A stretch of 64,000 bases of DNA. Source: Pleodorina starrii. Taxonomy: Eukaryota > Chlorophyta > Chlorophyceae > Chlamydomonadales > Volvocaceae. Position numbers and translations under genes: made by a program. The notes under the pieces are model-generated. The model worked only from the letters and a program-made list of their open reading frames with translations, was not told where the DNA came from and did not search any database. Where the stretch lies: NCBI GenBank assembly GCA_030267565.1, contig BRXU01000035.1, positions 589,001 to 653,000 on the forward strand. Direction: 5' to 3'. Positions 11,843 to 22,560 of this stretch are shown piece after piece (the stretch's first letter is position 1; the number at the start of each line of letters is the position of its first letter).

Positions 11843-14800
11843 ATGGCTGCCGGACCCGGAGTCACAGGCATTGAGGGCTGGCGCGTCGCACTTCTGCTAG
11901 TCGGATTTATTGTTGTCACCCTATCTTTCGAGGGAGTAATTGACCATGTGGAGAAGCGGCTCAAGAAACGCAAGGGACTTCTTACAGCCTTCAGAGCACT
12001 AAAAAATGAGCTGCTCTACCTTGGGTTCTTATCTTTGTTGCTTAGCGTAACTCAGGTATGCGCTTGCCAGGGCCCAGGCCGTCCTGCCTCAGGCGAACAG
12101 GTTTCATCGCAACGCACAGCACGCTGCTGGTGTCGTCAATACTCAACAGAGAATGGTGGCACGTGTCCTTTGCCATATACATTTAATTGAAAGCCAGGGG
12201 CTTCGGCCAGACGTGCTACGAACTCACAATTTCTACCACTAGGCGCTGAATCTCTGTATACAGAGCACCCCAAATGCCCCAACCCTGAACCCGTGCTGCA
12301 TGGTCTGGCCCAGCAGCTTAAAGGCTTGCTGCTGGTCCGTCCGTCCGTCCACCGGCACCCTCCACCACCACCCACCGGCTCCCGCCGCGAGCCGGTCAAT
12401 CCTGCCAGCGCCTCCCCCCCCCCGACCTTTCTCTTCTCTCCAACACCCCTGTTTTCCCCCAGGAATACCTCGCCATGATCTGCATCCCCCAAACCGCTGG
12501 CTCCTCCTATTACAAGTACAAACTCAATTACGACCTGAAGGACCACTGCGCGGAGGGCAAGGAGCCGCTGTGGCCCGTATCCGTGCAACATGAAACCCAC
12601 TACTTTATCTTCGCCGTGGCCGTCACGCACATCCTCTATTGCGCTCTCACGATTGCGCTCACGCTGCACAAGGTGCGCCTTGCCGCCCCCTCCCCAAGGA
12701 TTCTGCAGTTACGTTACCGTTCTGGGTTGATTCCAGGGTTGGTTCCAGGGTTTTAGGGTTTGGGATGCGATACAAGGGGCGTGCGTTTGGCCGGGACTGT
12801 GTTGGCTCCCACCGGCCACCGCCACCGCTGCTGCCGCCCGTGGGTCGGCGCCGCCGAGGTGGTGCTGTGCGGGTCGGTGATCCTTGCTCGATGCCGGGCT
12901 CCTGAACCGACCCGAACCGAACCCAGATGGTGTTATGTTGGTTTGTGTTTGCTGCTGTTGGTGCTGTGGACTGCCCGACCCCCAGGTGGGTACGTGGAGG
13001 CCCTGGGAGGAGGAGGCACTGGCGGAGTCCAAGAGCGGCTCGGGGGACGTCAAGGTCATGCAGGAGACCGTGTCGCGGTGAGGCAGCGGGGGAAGGCGGG
13101 GCCGGGGGGGGGGTAATTAAAACGGCCCGGGATGAGGGAACGCAACGCAGTTACGGGGGGGGAGGGGTTCAGGGAGTGATGTGCTCTTCTATACATATCA
13201 ATGAGCCACTGCGGACGTTGTTGGGGGGAGGGAAGCGGGTGGGGGAGGAGTGGGACTGAGGCGGAGTGGGACTGAGGCTTTCCGTAAGGAACGAACGGGC
13301 TGCGGGGGCGGGGGCGGGGGCGGGCTGGTTCTGGGGGGAATGGAGGGAAGCTGCAGCTGTGGCTTGAGGGGGGGAGGGGGCGGGGAATGTGGGGGCGCGA
13401 TGTGGGTACGTGGACGTGTCGGGGAAGAGGAAAGGGGGGCTCCCAGCGGCGCCCGGAGGTCCACAGCGAGCTCCTGACTCCACCGCTCTGCCGGCAAGCA
13501 GGGGGCAGGGGGCTACTTCGGATGGGAGGCCGACGTTGCTGCAGCGGGGTCTGTGTTCCTAGAGCAGGCCGGGGCGGGAGGGCGGAATTAGGGAGGTGGC
13601 CGCCCCTCCCTGCCGCACCCTCCCCCCAAATTACCGTTCACGGGCTCCGGCCTATACGTGGATACCTCTTCCCCCCCAAGTGACTCGTTGTTATATAAAC
13701 GAGCATATCACTCCCTGATCCCCCCCGCCGCCCCCCCCCCCCGACGAGACGACCTGCTTCTGTTATTTTACCGTTCACGGGCTCCGGCCTATACGTTGAT
13801 ATCCCCTCCCCCCCCACCTCCGCCTCCTCCGCAGCTCCCTGATCCGCTCCATGTGCACCTCGGCTCTGGCCGCCATGTCCCGGCAGCGCTCCGCCCTCGA
13901 CCTGGCCGCCCGCGTCCAGGCGCTGGCCACCTCCCTGGCGGCGCAGTTCCGGGTGTCGGTGTCGCAGCCCATGTACCACAACGTCCGCCTCATGTTTATT
14001 GGTGAGAGGGAGGGAGGGGCGGAGGGAGGGGCAGGAGGGGCGAGGGCAGGGCTCGGAATCAGGGAGGATGGGGCGGGCTGCTGCTGCCGCTGCCGCTGCT
14101 GTTGTTGTGTGGGGGTCCGTTTTGAGTCTCAATGGGAGTGGATGTGGGTGGGTGGGTGGGTGGGGGAATACATGGCTCCGTTTCCCCCGTCTGCATTGCC
14201 TCTCAGGACGGCCCCGCCCGCGCCCCCCCCCCCCACACACACTCTTCACCCGCCCTTCAACCCCCCCCTTCGCTCCGTGTCCCGTGTCACCATGTCCCGT
14301 GCAGAGAAAATGGGCCTTACGTACGACTTTGACTTCCACGCCCTCGTCACCAACGGTACGGTGTTGGGAGAGCATTAGCGTGTGTGGTGGTGGTGGTGGC
14401 AGGGGGGCTTCCAGGGGGGCCCCAGAGGGTCACCTGGGTCTGCAGTGTCCGTCGGCCTCCCCCCCCCCCGGCCGGTCGGCTTTGGCGCCGGGCGCAACCC
14501 TGCACCACCCCCACTGTTTGCGGAGCCGCCCGCCCCCCCCCCGGCTCCGGCCTATACGTGGATAACCACCCCGCAGTCCCTAAACAACCTGTCCCCTCTC
14601 CCTTGGTGTTGTGTTTAGATGATGGATGACTGCGGGCGGGCGGCGCCGGTAGCCCCCCTTTGCTGTTTTCGTGTTTGCTCGAGCGACAACTCCCAGCTCT
14701 CCAGCCCCAGCTCTCAGCCCCAGCACCAACACACCCAGCTGAGGGGTTTACGATTACCGCCCCCCCTTTCCCTTTCCCTTTTATTCCCGATCCTTGGGGC

Positions 14801-17800
14801 CCGACACTGCTGGTGCTGCTGCTGGTGCTGCTGCTGCTGCTGGTGCTGCTGCTGCTGCTCCGGCTGCTGCTGGTGCTGCTGGTGGTGATATGTTTCAGGA
14901 ATGGAGAACCAGCTGGCACATGTGGTGGGTGGGGTGGGTGGGGGCACGGGGCTGGGGTGGGGGCACGGGGTTGGGTTGGGGTGGGGTGGGGCGGGGAAGC
15001 GAAGTAGGTGGGCGCAGCTTGGGGCCAGGCGGGTCAATGGTCGGAGCAGGTGTGGTCTGGTCAAGGTCGGAAGGCGCTCTATGCACACACGAATGGGCGG
15101 TCTCGCTGCAGGGCGGTCTCGCACCCGGGCACCAAGCTGCTGGTCGACAACCACGGTGAGAGGCTCCCTGGCCCGACCCCGTCCGATCCCCGCCTGATCC
15201 CCGCCTGATCCCCGCATGTACCCAGCCCAGCCCAGCCCCGTCATACTCTTTACTCAGCGCAGCCCCTCGCCGCGCCCCGTCATCCACTCCACCACTCCAC
15301 CGCGCCCCGCCCCCCCCCCCGCTCCCTTGGCTGCGGTATCCTTTTTCCTCACCCGCCTCCACTCCCACCCCCACCTCGCGCCCCGCCCCCCGCCCTCCGC
15401 TCCCTGCTACCCCGCTCTCCGCCCCCCGCTCGCCGCCCCTCGCCTCCAGGTCCATGCGTCCTGGCCGCTATGGATGATCGCCGTGGTGTTCCTGGTGCTG
15501 CCCACCCCGTCGTACGTGACGTTCTGGTCGTACGGTGTGGTGATGCTGCTGATGCTGGTGGTGGGCGCAAAGCTCGTGTCGGTGACGGCGCTGCTGGGAA
15601 TGCAGGTGCGTGGGAGGGAGGGGAAGGGGGGGGAAGGGAGGGGGAGGGAAGGGAAGGGAAGGGAAGGGAAGGGAAGGGAAGGGAAGGGAAGGGAAGGGAA
15701 GGGAAGGGAAGGGAAGGGAAGGGAAGGGATATAGGTATGCAAAGCTTTCGTTCGGGTGGTGGCACCGTAGTGCAGCCCGTGCAACCCAACACCTTACCCT
15801 CCCGTCTTCCGGCCCCCGTCCGGCTCATGCCGTACAATGTACGACACCAGGTGGCCATCAAGTACGGCGACTCGGTGCTCTTTGGCCGCATGGACTTGGA
15901 GCCGCGCGCGGCGCTGGTGCGCGCCCGCCCCGCTCGCCGCCGCCGCATGAGTCTCTCGCAGCTTGCCGACTCGCTGGGCGACGCCGTCGACGGCGCCGAC
16001 GGCGGCCCCGGCGGCGCCGACGCCGACGGCGACGGCGGGCCCGGTGGCGACGACGACGACGGCGGCGGCGCCGCCGGCGCCGTGTCCGCCGGCGGCGGCG
16101 CGCACGTGCTTGACGAGGCTCTTCCTGCTGGCGCCGGCGCGGAGGTTGCGGCGCAGGTGGCCGCCATTACGGCGCTCACCTGTCGGGAGGAGGCACTGAA
16201 TCTGCTGAGGACCATGGCCGCCAAGCCGCTGCTGGTGCGTGCGTCACTACCGTTGTCACCGTCGTTGACGTTGTCGTTGTTGGTTGGTGGTTAGGTGGGT
16301 GCGGGGGGCCGGGCGGGCTGGCGGGCGGAGGGAGGGGAGGGGTGGGTCTCTCTCCTGCAGGCGGGGCAGCCAATGCAGGCGGGGCCCGTGAGGGCCCGTC
16401 CTTTTGCCGCCCTTCTTCCCTTGCTGCCACTCACCTTCCTTGCTGCTGATCTTGTCGTTACTTGTTGTGTGCATGTGTGTGCGCATGTGTGTGCAAACCA
16501 ACTCAAAAAGTGTCGTTGCCGCCGCATGCCCCCATTATGGAATTGCCCGACCTGCAGCCCGACTCGCCCTCGCCCTCGCTGGCGCCGGCGCCGCTCCCAC
16601 CACCTCCCGAGCTGCTCCTGGAGCCGTCGGACGCCAACGCCGCAGCTGCGGTCGCGAGTACTCCCGCCGGCGTCAGCACCGCCACCGGCGCCGCCGCCGG
16701 TACGCCGACGCTGCTGCCATCCCCCAGCCTGATGCTCGGCATCGCGCCGCCGCGATGGGGCCCGCCGCCGCCAGCGGCGGCGGCGGCGGCGGCGGCGCCG
16801 CCGCCGCTTCCTGGGTTGCCGCCAGCGCGGTCGGCGCCCAAGAAGAAGAAATCCAAGCATCCGCCGCCTGTCCGGCTGCCGCCGCCGCCGCCACCGCCGC
16901 CACTGGCGGCACTTCTGACGGACATTCGGCCGCTGAGCCCCGTGCTCCACATCGCCGCCGGCGCCGGCGGCGGCGCCGCCGCCGCTGCTGCGGTCACGGC
17001 CACGCCGGTCAGTCCCTATTCTCCACCCACCAGCACGCTGCCCAGCCCGCTGCCAACGACCGTCAAGCCGCAATCCGTCTCGGGCGACGTGGCAATCCTA
17101 GTGCTGGGTCCGGGTTCGGAAGAGCCTGCCGCCGCCGCCGCTGCCGCCGCCGACGCCGTGCCCGCCGCCGCCGCCGCAACGGACGCGAGGCCCTCGGCTG
17201 ACAGCGGCCGCGCCGCCCTGGCGGCAAGCGTACGGCCTCATTCGGCGGCGCGGCCCGCCTCTGCCACCAGGCCCGGCAGCGGCGCCGCCGCGGTGCCGCT
17301 GTCGCTGCTGCTGCCGTCGCCTGGCGCGGGCGCGGGGGCGGCAGCAGGCTCATCGGCGGCGGCGTTGGCGGTTCGGCCTGGCAGTCGGGGTCTCAATGCG
17401 GTGGCGGCGGCGGCCTCCTGGGCCAACGCCACCGCGCGCCGCAACGCCTCCCGTCCCAGCGCCGGCCTGATGCTGTGCGGGGTGGCCACTTCCCGAGCGA
17501 CGACTGCGCTGGAACAGATGGAGGCGAGTGGGGGCGGACGGGGGATTTCCGTGTGTCCCGTGGTTTGGTTGGGTGCTTGGGGTTTTAGGGTGTTAGTTGG
17601 GACTTGAGCTGGGTTGGGTTGGCTACCCCAGCGCCTAGGTTAGCCAGGGGCGGGGGTGGAATGCGCCGGTACCGGAACAGAAGACCACTCACCCAGGGAG
17701 GGGTCCTCAGGAAAGCAGTTGGCGGTTGGTGGTTGCCAGTTGGTTTGCACGCCAAGGTTCTGGGATAGATGAGAGATGAGGGGAACTGTCTTGGACAAGG

Positions 17801-18506
17801 TGGGGTGGGGCTCACCGGGCAAGGCGGAGCCGCGCGGGAGCGCCCGGCGCTCGGTTGCTCGTCACCAGGCACATGGTCCATTGCTGTACCATGTGCCGTA
17901 CATCCACACGCAACGACGTGGCGCTTGCGCGCGCACGCACTCTCGTGGCTGTAGGAAGCTCTGGCGATCGCGGCAACGGCCGTGGAGATGTCGGCGGCGC
18001 AGCAGCCCGAGCAGTCGACGTCGCCGTCGTCCTCTTCCGCCGCCGCCGCCACCGCCGCCAGCGGCGGCGCCCTTGGCCTCCTCGCCAGCAGCAGCAGCGA
18101 CCGACGGCCCTCGACGCCATCCACAGTGACCGGCTTCCTGGCATCGCTACGACAAAGCCGCGCCGCCGCCCGCGCCGCAGCCGACAATTCTCGACACCTG
18201 GTCGACGGCGCCCGCTCGACCGACGCCGTCGACGGCGCCCAAGCCAACAGCCCCCGGCACCTCCCACAGCCAGGCAGCCGCCTGGCGGCGACGCTGACCA
18301 GAATGGCCGGCGCGCAGCTCATGTCGCCGACGGCGGCGGCCGCCGCCAGCGGCTGCTGCTGCTGCTGTCGACAGCAGCAACAGCAACAGCCACCGCAGCC
18401 TGCTGGCGCTGCTCGGCCTCCACTTACACCACCACCACCACCACCACCACCACAGGTGCCACGGCCACCACCACCACCACCACCAACACGGCGGCGTCGG
18501 AAGTGA
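11843..18506 (+). CDS. MLO-like seven-transmembrane-family protein, copy 1 (10 exons)
   Basis: MLO proteins are plasma-membrane proteins, in plants linked to calcium/calmodulin signalling. Exons: 11843-12055, 12463-12672, 12986-13077, 13835-14001, 14305-14355, 14899-14924, 15450-15605, 15851-16234, 16558-17523 and 17955-18506. Phases agree and give 938 aa. MLO hallmarks in order: helix 1 WRVALLLVGFIVVTLSFEG with KNELLYLGFLSLLLSVTQ after it (exon 1); CAEGKEPLWP and HYFIFAVAVTHILYCALTIA (exon 2), then TWRPWEEEA; FRVSVSQPMYHNVRLMFI (exon 4); LTYDFDFHA (exon 5); ASWPLWMIAVVFL and MLLMLVVGAKL (exon 7). The last two helices of the family and a calmodulin-binding tail are not visible; exons 8-10 are acidic and then Pro/Ala/Gln low complexity. 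Intron 9 needs a GC-AG boundary (GAG|GCGAGT...GTAG|GAA), and exons 9-10 are less certain than 1-8. Confidence 0.8.
13121..13154 (+). repeat. 34-bp dispersed intronic motif, copy 1 intron 3
   Basis: The motif, starting AACGGCCCGGGATGAGGGAA and ending GCAGTTAC, also occurs at 59115-59148 (same intron of the second MLO copy) and at 62234-62267 (a different intron of the second copy) with only two or three changes. It is therefore mobile or has been copied by conversion. Confidence 0.8.
13172..13721. mobile_element. MITE-like inverted-repeat element in MLO intron 3 (copy 1)
   Basis: The left end TCAGGGAGTGATGTGCTC and the right end GAGCATATCACTCCCTGA are inverted repeats with one mismatch, with weaker pairing further inward (CTATACATATCAATGAG against TATATAACAACGAG). 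No coding capacity is visible between them. No clear target duplication is seen because G and C runs flank both sides. The corresponding element in the second MLO copy has a longer-matching right arm. Confidence 0.6.
13631..13664. repeat. Recurrent motif GGCTCCGGCCTATACGTGGATA (first of several)
   Basis: The motif recurs at 13768-13802, at 14543-14564 in intron 5, and at 59652-59685 in copy 2, always in MLO introns. It sits at or near the MITE-like element and is probably part of the same repeat family. Confidence 0.7.
14806..14888. repeat. GCTGCTGGT microsatellite in MLO intron 5
   Basis: A run of CTG/GTG trinucleotides lies just before the acceptor of the 26-bp exon 6. Copy 2 has a shorter, partly GGT version at the same place (about 61335-61380). 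Confidence 0.75.
15643..15729. repeat. (GGGAA)n microsatellite in MLO intron 7, copy 1
   Basis: About 17 head-to-tail GGGAA units. Copy 2 lacks this array and instead has a different insertion at this point. Confidence 0.9.
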
Positions 18507-18695
18507 CATCGACAGCGACGACGGCTGCTGCTGCCACACCTGCTGGCCGCCCTGTGTGCCCAAACCCTCGGCGCAGGTGCGCTCGCAGCCGCCGCAGCAC
18601 GTGACACCGCTGCCGCTGCCGGCGCCCCGGACGCTGTCACTGTTCCGCAGCCCGCTGGGAATCTGCCTGCGCCTGCTCCGGCCGCGGTCCCACAC

Positions 18696-19515
18696 ATGGC
18701 GGATGCTGCTGCCAATCAGCAGTCTCCTTTGGCTTTGCATCCTGTTGAGCACGCCCAGCTTCCCCAAGCTGTTCCTGGCGTGCACGACGCGCCTGTTTTG
18801 GCGCCGCAACCCGTTGCACTGCTCGCCCCTTGCGGACCGCAACCCGTTGCTCCCTTTTTGCCTGGCGCACCGCAGTCTGCTGCACTTCTTGCGCCTGTTT
18901 CCGGCGTTCCTTGGTCTTCACCGAACGCCTCTCACACTTCGGGCCTGCCCATTTCGGTTGTTCGCTTTCCAGCTACCCAGACAACCAAGGCTGGGCTTCG
19001 CACGTTGGAGGCTTTGATGCGTGCCGAGGAGACTGCCACTGCCCTCCGGGCTGCCACGCTCAACGACGCCGCTGCTGTCGTGCCGGTCGTCCCGCCGGTT
19101 GACCCTGCCGCTGCGGGGCCTTCACAGCCGCCTCCGTCACGTGTCGGTGTGGAGCCGCCGAGTGTTAGTTTGCCTTCTCCGGTCCTGAACCGTGAAGGCA
19201 AGCTTGATGCTAAGCATACTGCCGCGCGGGTTAAGGCCTTCATTCGGGACGTGACTTTGTTCTTTGAGGTGGTGACGTGGGGTAGCGACAGGCACTCTTG
19301 CTGCCTGTTCATTCCTGTCGCAAGCGCTGCATGGCTCCGCCAAGGTCTGGTATGATGAGTGGTTGCTCTCCCAACGTTCGCTCACTGTGTCCCTCATTCT
19401 CGAACACTTGCACGTCCGCTTCGCTCCTCAGATCATTTCCGTTAAGAAGGAGGCGCGTCAGAAGCTCGCTGATCGTGTTTTTGTGATGCGCTCAGGCGAG
19501 AATGTGCCCTCCTAA
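18696..19515 (+). pseudogene. Retrotransposon gag remnant
   Basis: From an ATG at 18696 a frame runs through Pro/Ala-rich repeats into DAKHTAARVKAFIRDVTLFF and stops at 19355. Around 19320 the coding sense moves to another frame, reading ALHGSAKVWYDEWLLSQRSL, then LILEHLHVRFAPQII, and ending at 19515. Together they have the layout of a retrotransposon gag domain (short basic helix, A..W, F.P near the end). One frameshift breaks it, so it is a decayed copy. The sequence directly upstream is the 3' end of the MLO gene model, so the element may have landed just past that gene. Confidence 0.65.
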
Positions 19516-21021
19516 TCACACGTGCTTCGAGGCCCTTATCCAGGATATCCCCACGTGCATTGGAGGATCTTCGGTTATTCCACGGATTTCCGACGCCTTC
19601 GCCGGGTAATTTTATCCCCTCTCAATCACCAACCGGTAGTTATCGTATCAGTACCACCACAAGTGGGCGTGATACAACACTCCCCTTGGCCCTCGCTAAC
19701 GTAACTGAGCAAGCCCTCCTCCCAGCTGGTGCCTGCGATGGCTCCCAATGGCTTGTGTTTGCTATCTGGTGCAGGCATGACGTTGGTAAGGAAGCAGGTT
19801 CGCTTACACATTGCACTTGTGCCACTGAGCACGTTGTGTGCATAGTGCAGACCTTGCAACCCGTTCAGTGCCGCGTGCCTGCGTTCATGCTTGTCTGCGA
19901 GCAGCCGTGCGCCTCGTGGAGGAACGCGTCGGCTGCACAACGTGTCTCGGTTGCCTTGGGAAAGCCGGTGGTTGTTGACGCTGCACGCTTCAGTTCCCTT
20001 GCGCATCACCCACTGGACAATCCTCGCGGCCACCGAGCTGCTTGCCATAACTACTTCAATGGTTCGTCCTGACCATGATATTTCCCTTGAAAGCATTTTG
20101 TCGCCCGGGCGCACGGTCAGACATGCGTGTGAGGGGTGCGGGGGGATGGGGCACGGGGGCGGGCTGGGGTTGTGGAGGAGTGGAGGGGTGTGTGGTGAAG
20201 GGTGCAGAGGGTAGAGGGAGGTGTAAAAGTGGACAAGCGTAAGGCCCTGGAGGCGCCGGGGAGCCAAATCAGTTCAAGCCAAAAATTACGAGGTTCAAAT
20301 GAGCTCCGCATAGAGAAGACGTTACCTCAACAGTTTATGGCGAGGCCAAGTTGGCCCATTAGCTCCGGCTAAACTGGCATTCATCTGAACCTAACTAACG
20401 TTCAGTTGACTGAGTCACAAACCCCACGGAGGAGGCGCACCATACAAACTGCACGCCCAGCGATGATATGCGGCCAGTTTACCCCGAGACCAGGCCCAGC
20501 CCCAGCCCCATGTAGGCTGGAAGTGCTGTCACGATAGTGGCATGTGCTTAGGCGCTAGCCCCCATTGAGCGAGGCCGAAACAGGAAGTGCGCTTGCAGCC
20601 CTTAGCCAGGGAACCGTGAAGTGATGAATAAATATGTTCCCATATACGTCTCCAAATTTATGATAAACAGGGCGAGAGCGCGGTCGGGCGCGAAAAATTA
20701 TGATATATAGGGTGAGAGCGCGGTCGAGCGCGAAGAAGCAAAGACATGCTTGCAGCGGAAACAGTACCGGTATATTGCTTTGACAGGTCAGGTTCCTTAC
20801 GTGCAGTATGGCATATAGGTAGCACTACGTTCAGAAGCAAACGACTGTGGAACTCCGGGGGAGCCAAACAACTGCCCTGGTCGTACCAAAGAAATGACGC
20901 CAACCTGACGCGTGACGCCAACTCGCCAAGCGGCGCCAAGATATGAAGCAGCTCTAGCCCCCGCCGCAACGATTTTCATATATACTGAAAGTGTAAACAG
21001 AAATTTTGGGGACTACTAAAA
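19516..21021. other. Degenerate retrotransposon-like and unassigned sequence
   Basis: A short stretch near 19750-19800 reads CLLSGAGMTLVRKQV on the plus strand, which recalls a retropepsin active-site segment but lacks the catalytic Asp, and the frame stops soon after. Near 20660-20735 a roughly 40-bp unit with the core GAGAGCGCGGTCG occurs twice. I see nothing else that I can assign. Confidence 0.35.
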
Positions 21022-21456
21022 ATGTTCCGCAGCTTCCGCAAGCTCAGCGGCTTTGCTGCAGAAGACATTCCAGTAATGTCTAAGGTCTTTACAACCTGGC
21101 CAGCCATTTTGAAGGTTGGCTCTGCGGTGGTTATCGCCACACAGGCGTTTACCGCTTTGCAGCTCAGAATTGACCGCGTGGGCATTGAGAAAAAGCTTGA
21201 AGGCGTGGAGAAGAAGGTGGAGGAAACGGACAAGAGGCTGCAGAGCGTGGAGAAGAAGGTGGAGGAAACGGACAAGAGGCTGCAGAGCGTGGAGAAGAAG
21301 GTGGAGGAAACGGACAAGAGGCTGCAGAGCGTGGAGAAGAAGGTGGAGGAAACGGACAAGAGGCTGCAGAGCGTGGAGAAGAAGGTGGAGGACGTAGCGG
21401 CTGGAATGCGGCTGCTCGGTATGAAGCTGGACCAGGCTTTGAAGAAGGAGGGCTAA
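21022..21456 (+). CDS. Small coiled-coil protein with 14-residue tandem repeats
   Basis: An intact, intronless ORF of 144 aa from ATG. Residues about 19-50 are hydrophobic (TWPAILKVGSAVVIATQAF) and could be a membrane anchor or amphipathic helix. Four copies of VEKKVEETDKRLQS plus a partial fifth follow (about residues 63-122), two heptads each, predicting a continuous coiled coil. At DNA level this is a 42-bp minisatellite with almost no differences between units, so the repeat number is probably variable. It ends LDQALKKEG. I do not recognise the family. It lies among retrotransposon debris and could be a host gene or cargo. Confidence 0.6.
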   Translation: MFRSFRKLSGFAAEDIPVMSKVFTTWPAILKVGSAVVIATQAFTALQLRIDRVGIEKKLEGVEKKVEETDKRLQSVEKKVEETDKRLQSVEKKVEETDKRLQSVEKKVEETDKRLQSVEKKVEDVAAGMRLLGMKLDQALKKEG

Positions 21457-22329
21457 GGTATCGAGGGTTGATAGCGTTTTACATTTAATGGTTGTGCTGG
21501 ATTCAAATGGCCAGTCGAAAGGGGCCAGCACGCTCGGGAAAAACCTAGGGTAGGTTTGGGCGTCCTCGCTCAGAGAAGGCTCAGAGAAGGCCTGCTGGCT
21601 GACAGGCTGGGTCACCTTGGTAATAAGCGTGTGTGCATCTCTCGTGCTCCAACATAGCTGGTCTCGATGCGGACGCGGAAGCAGTACGGTTGCATATGCG
21701 GGAGCTGCGAGGAGAAGGAGAGCCTGGGTCCGCAGACTCCTGGCGCCTAAAGTTCCTGCGACTGACTCCGACGTTAGGGTCTGCTGTCACTTGTGGTGCG
21801 CGTGAATGCGTGGGCATTTTGTGTATGGGCATGGTGAACTGTTGCATTCGGATCCGCCATCACTTCTGTTAGGATGCGAGAGTTACAATGAGGGACCACT
21901 AGGGTCCTGCACTGGCGCATTCTGAGTCAACTCCAAACCTCACGGGCCTGCCGACTGCAGGCCAGCCCCCCCCCCTCGTGTCCGCTCACCATTGAGGGGT
22001 AGTTGGTCCCACGGGACCGACCGGCGGTTAATGCTAGGGCACTGCCTAGTGTGGCAGCCTCGCACGGCTATGGCCGTTCGCCGTTCTGTTAGTACATAGC
22101 TCACGCAGTTTGTTGCAAGGCAGCTTGACGGGGTCATGCCTGCCGAAACAGGCTGTACACGTGCCCAAGAGTGCAGCACGCTGGGACATGGCGTCTGCTT
22201 TGCTCTGGGCCTGCTGGACTCTTTTCGATAATTGCTCCAACTCACTTTGTAATTTGTCCAGCTTGTCGGGATCACACCCTAGTCGGCAATGGCCGCAACA
22301 CCATTTGATTCCTGTTCACGCAGGTCGGT
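21457..22329. other. Unassigned region with a RING-like fragment on the minus strand
   Basis: On the minus strand around 22046-22270 a frame reads a short coiled coil (KLQSELEQLSKRVQQAQSKA) followed by CTACFGRHDPVKLPC, which resembles the start of a C3HC4 RING finger. It has no ATG start, and the second half of the finger is missing. I treat it as a gene fragment. The remainder shows no gene. Confidence 0.3.
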
Positions 22330-22560
22330 GTGCAAGGTATGTACGGCACGCTGCTCAAAGCGGGGATTGTCGTCGGACACATGGGGCCCACGGTTTGGAT
22401 GGTTAACCCTTTTATTGCGTCGAAAAAGGACCCTGAGACTGGCATGTGGACGGATCGCCGTATGGTGCAGGACTACGGGCCCGTGAACAAAGTCACCCGC
22501 GCGGACCGGTATGGCTTGCACCGTCTGGAGGATGGACATTTTCCAATAATGCGCGAATGA
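22330..22560 (+). pseudogene. Ty3/gypsy reverse transcriptase N-terminal fragment
   Basis: The plus-strand frame reads LLKAGIVVGHMGPTVWMVNP, then KKDPETGMWTDRRMVQDYGP and LHRLEDGHF, the order of the first reverse transcriptase motifs (L..GII, V.KKD, R...DYR.LN, L.R.ED) in gypsy-type elements. It stops before the catalytic Asp box. It has the same orientation as the gag remnant at 18.7 kb and is probably part of the same dead element. It ends about 110 bp before the second duplication copy starts. Confidence 0.7.

Larger units (their letters stand above)
10434..17005 (+). repeat. Segmental duplication, copy 1 (uninterrupted)
   Basis: From GGTTGGGTGGCGCTGTGCTG onward this region matches 22673-64000 once the two large insertions there are removed. 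Unrelated sequence lies left of 10434 and of 22673, so this is a true left boundary. The match still runs at the window end, so the right boundary is unknown. Exons are nearly identical and introns differ by repeat-length changes. Copy 1 keeps both empty sites: TGCCGAG near 10855, where the LINE sits in copy 2, and GCCGATTATTTGGG near 11399-11412, where the E/T array sits in copy 2. It also has a 33-bp tandem duplication at about 10668-10735 that is single in copy 2. Confidence 0.9.

Noticed and set aside
15111..15161. Possible extra MLO exon (CTGCAG acceptor, CACG|GTGAGA donor)
   Set aside because: Including it breaks the phase between exons 6 and 7, and copy 2 has lost the acceptor context (TATTAG). 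Skipping it joins exons 6 and 7 in phase and matches the MLO family.
15610..16113. Gly/Arg/Glu-Gly-Lys frames over the GGGAA array
   Set aside because: Microsatellite translation with no ATG-linked domain; overlaps MLO exons in another frame.
17585..18715. Long Ala/Gly/Arg-rich minus-strand frame
   Set aside because: Antisense of the low-complexity final MLO exon; trinucleotide repeats keep all frames open.
19735..19850. Retropepsin active site (SGAGMTLV)
   Set aside because: The catalytic Asp is missing and the frame stops within about 25 codons; kept only as a weak note.
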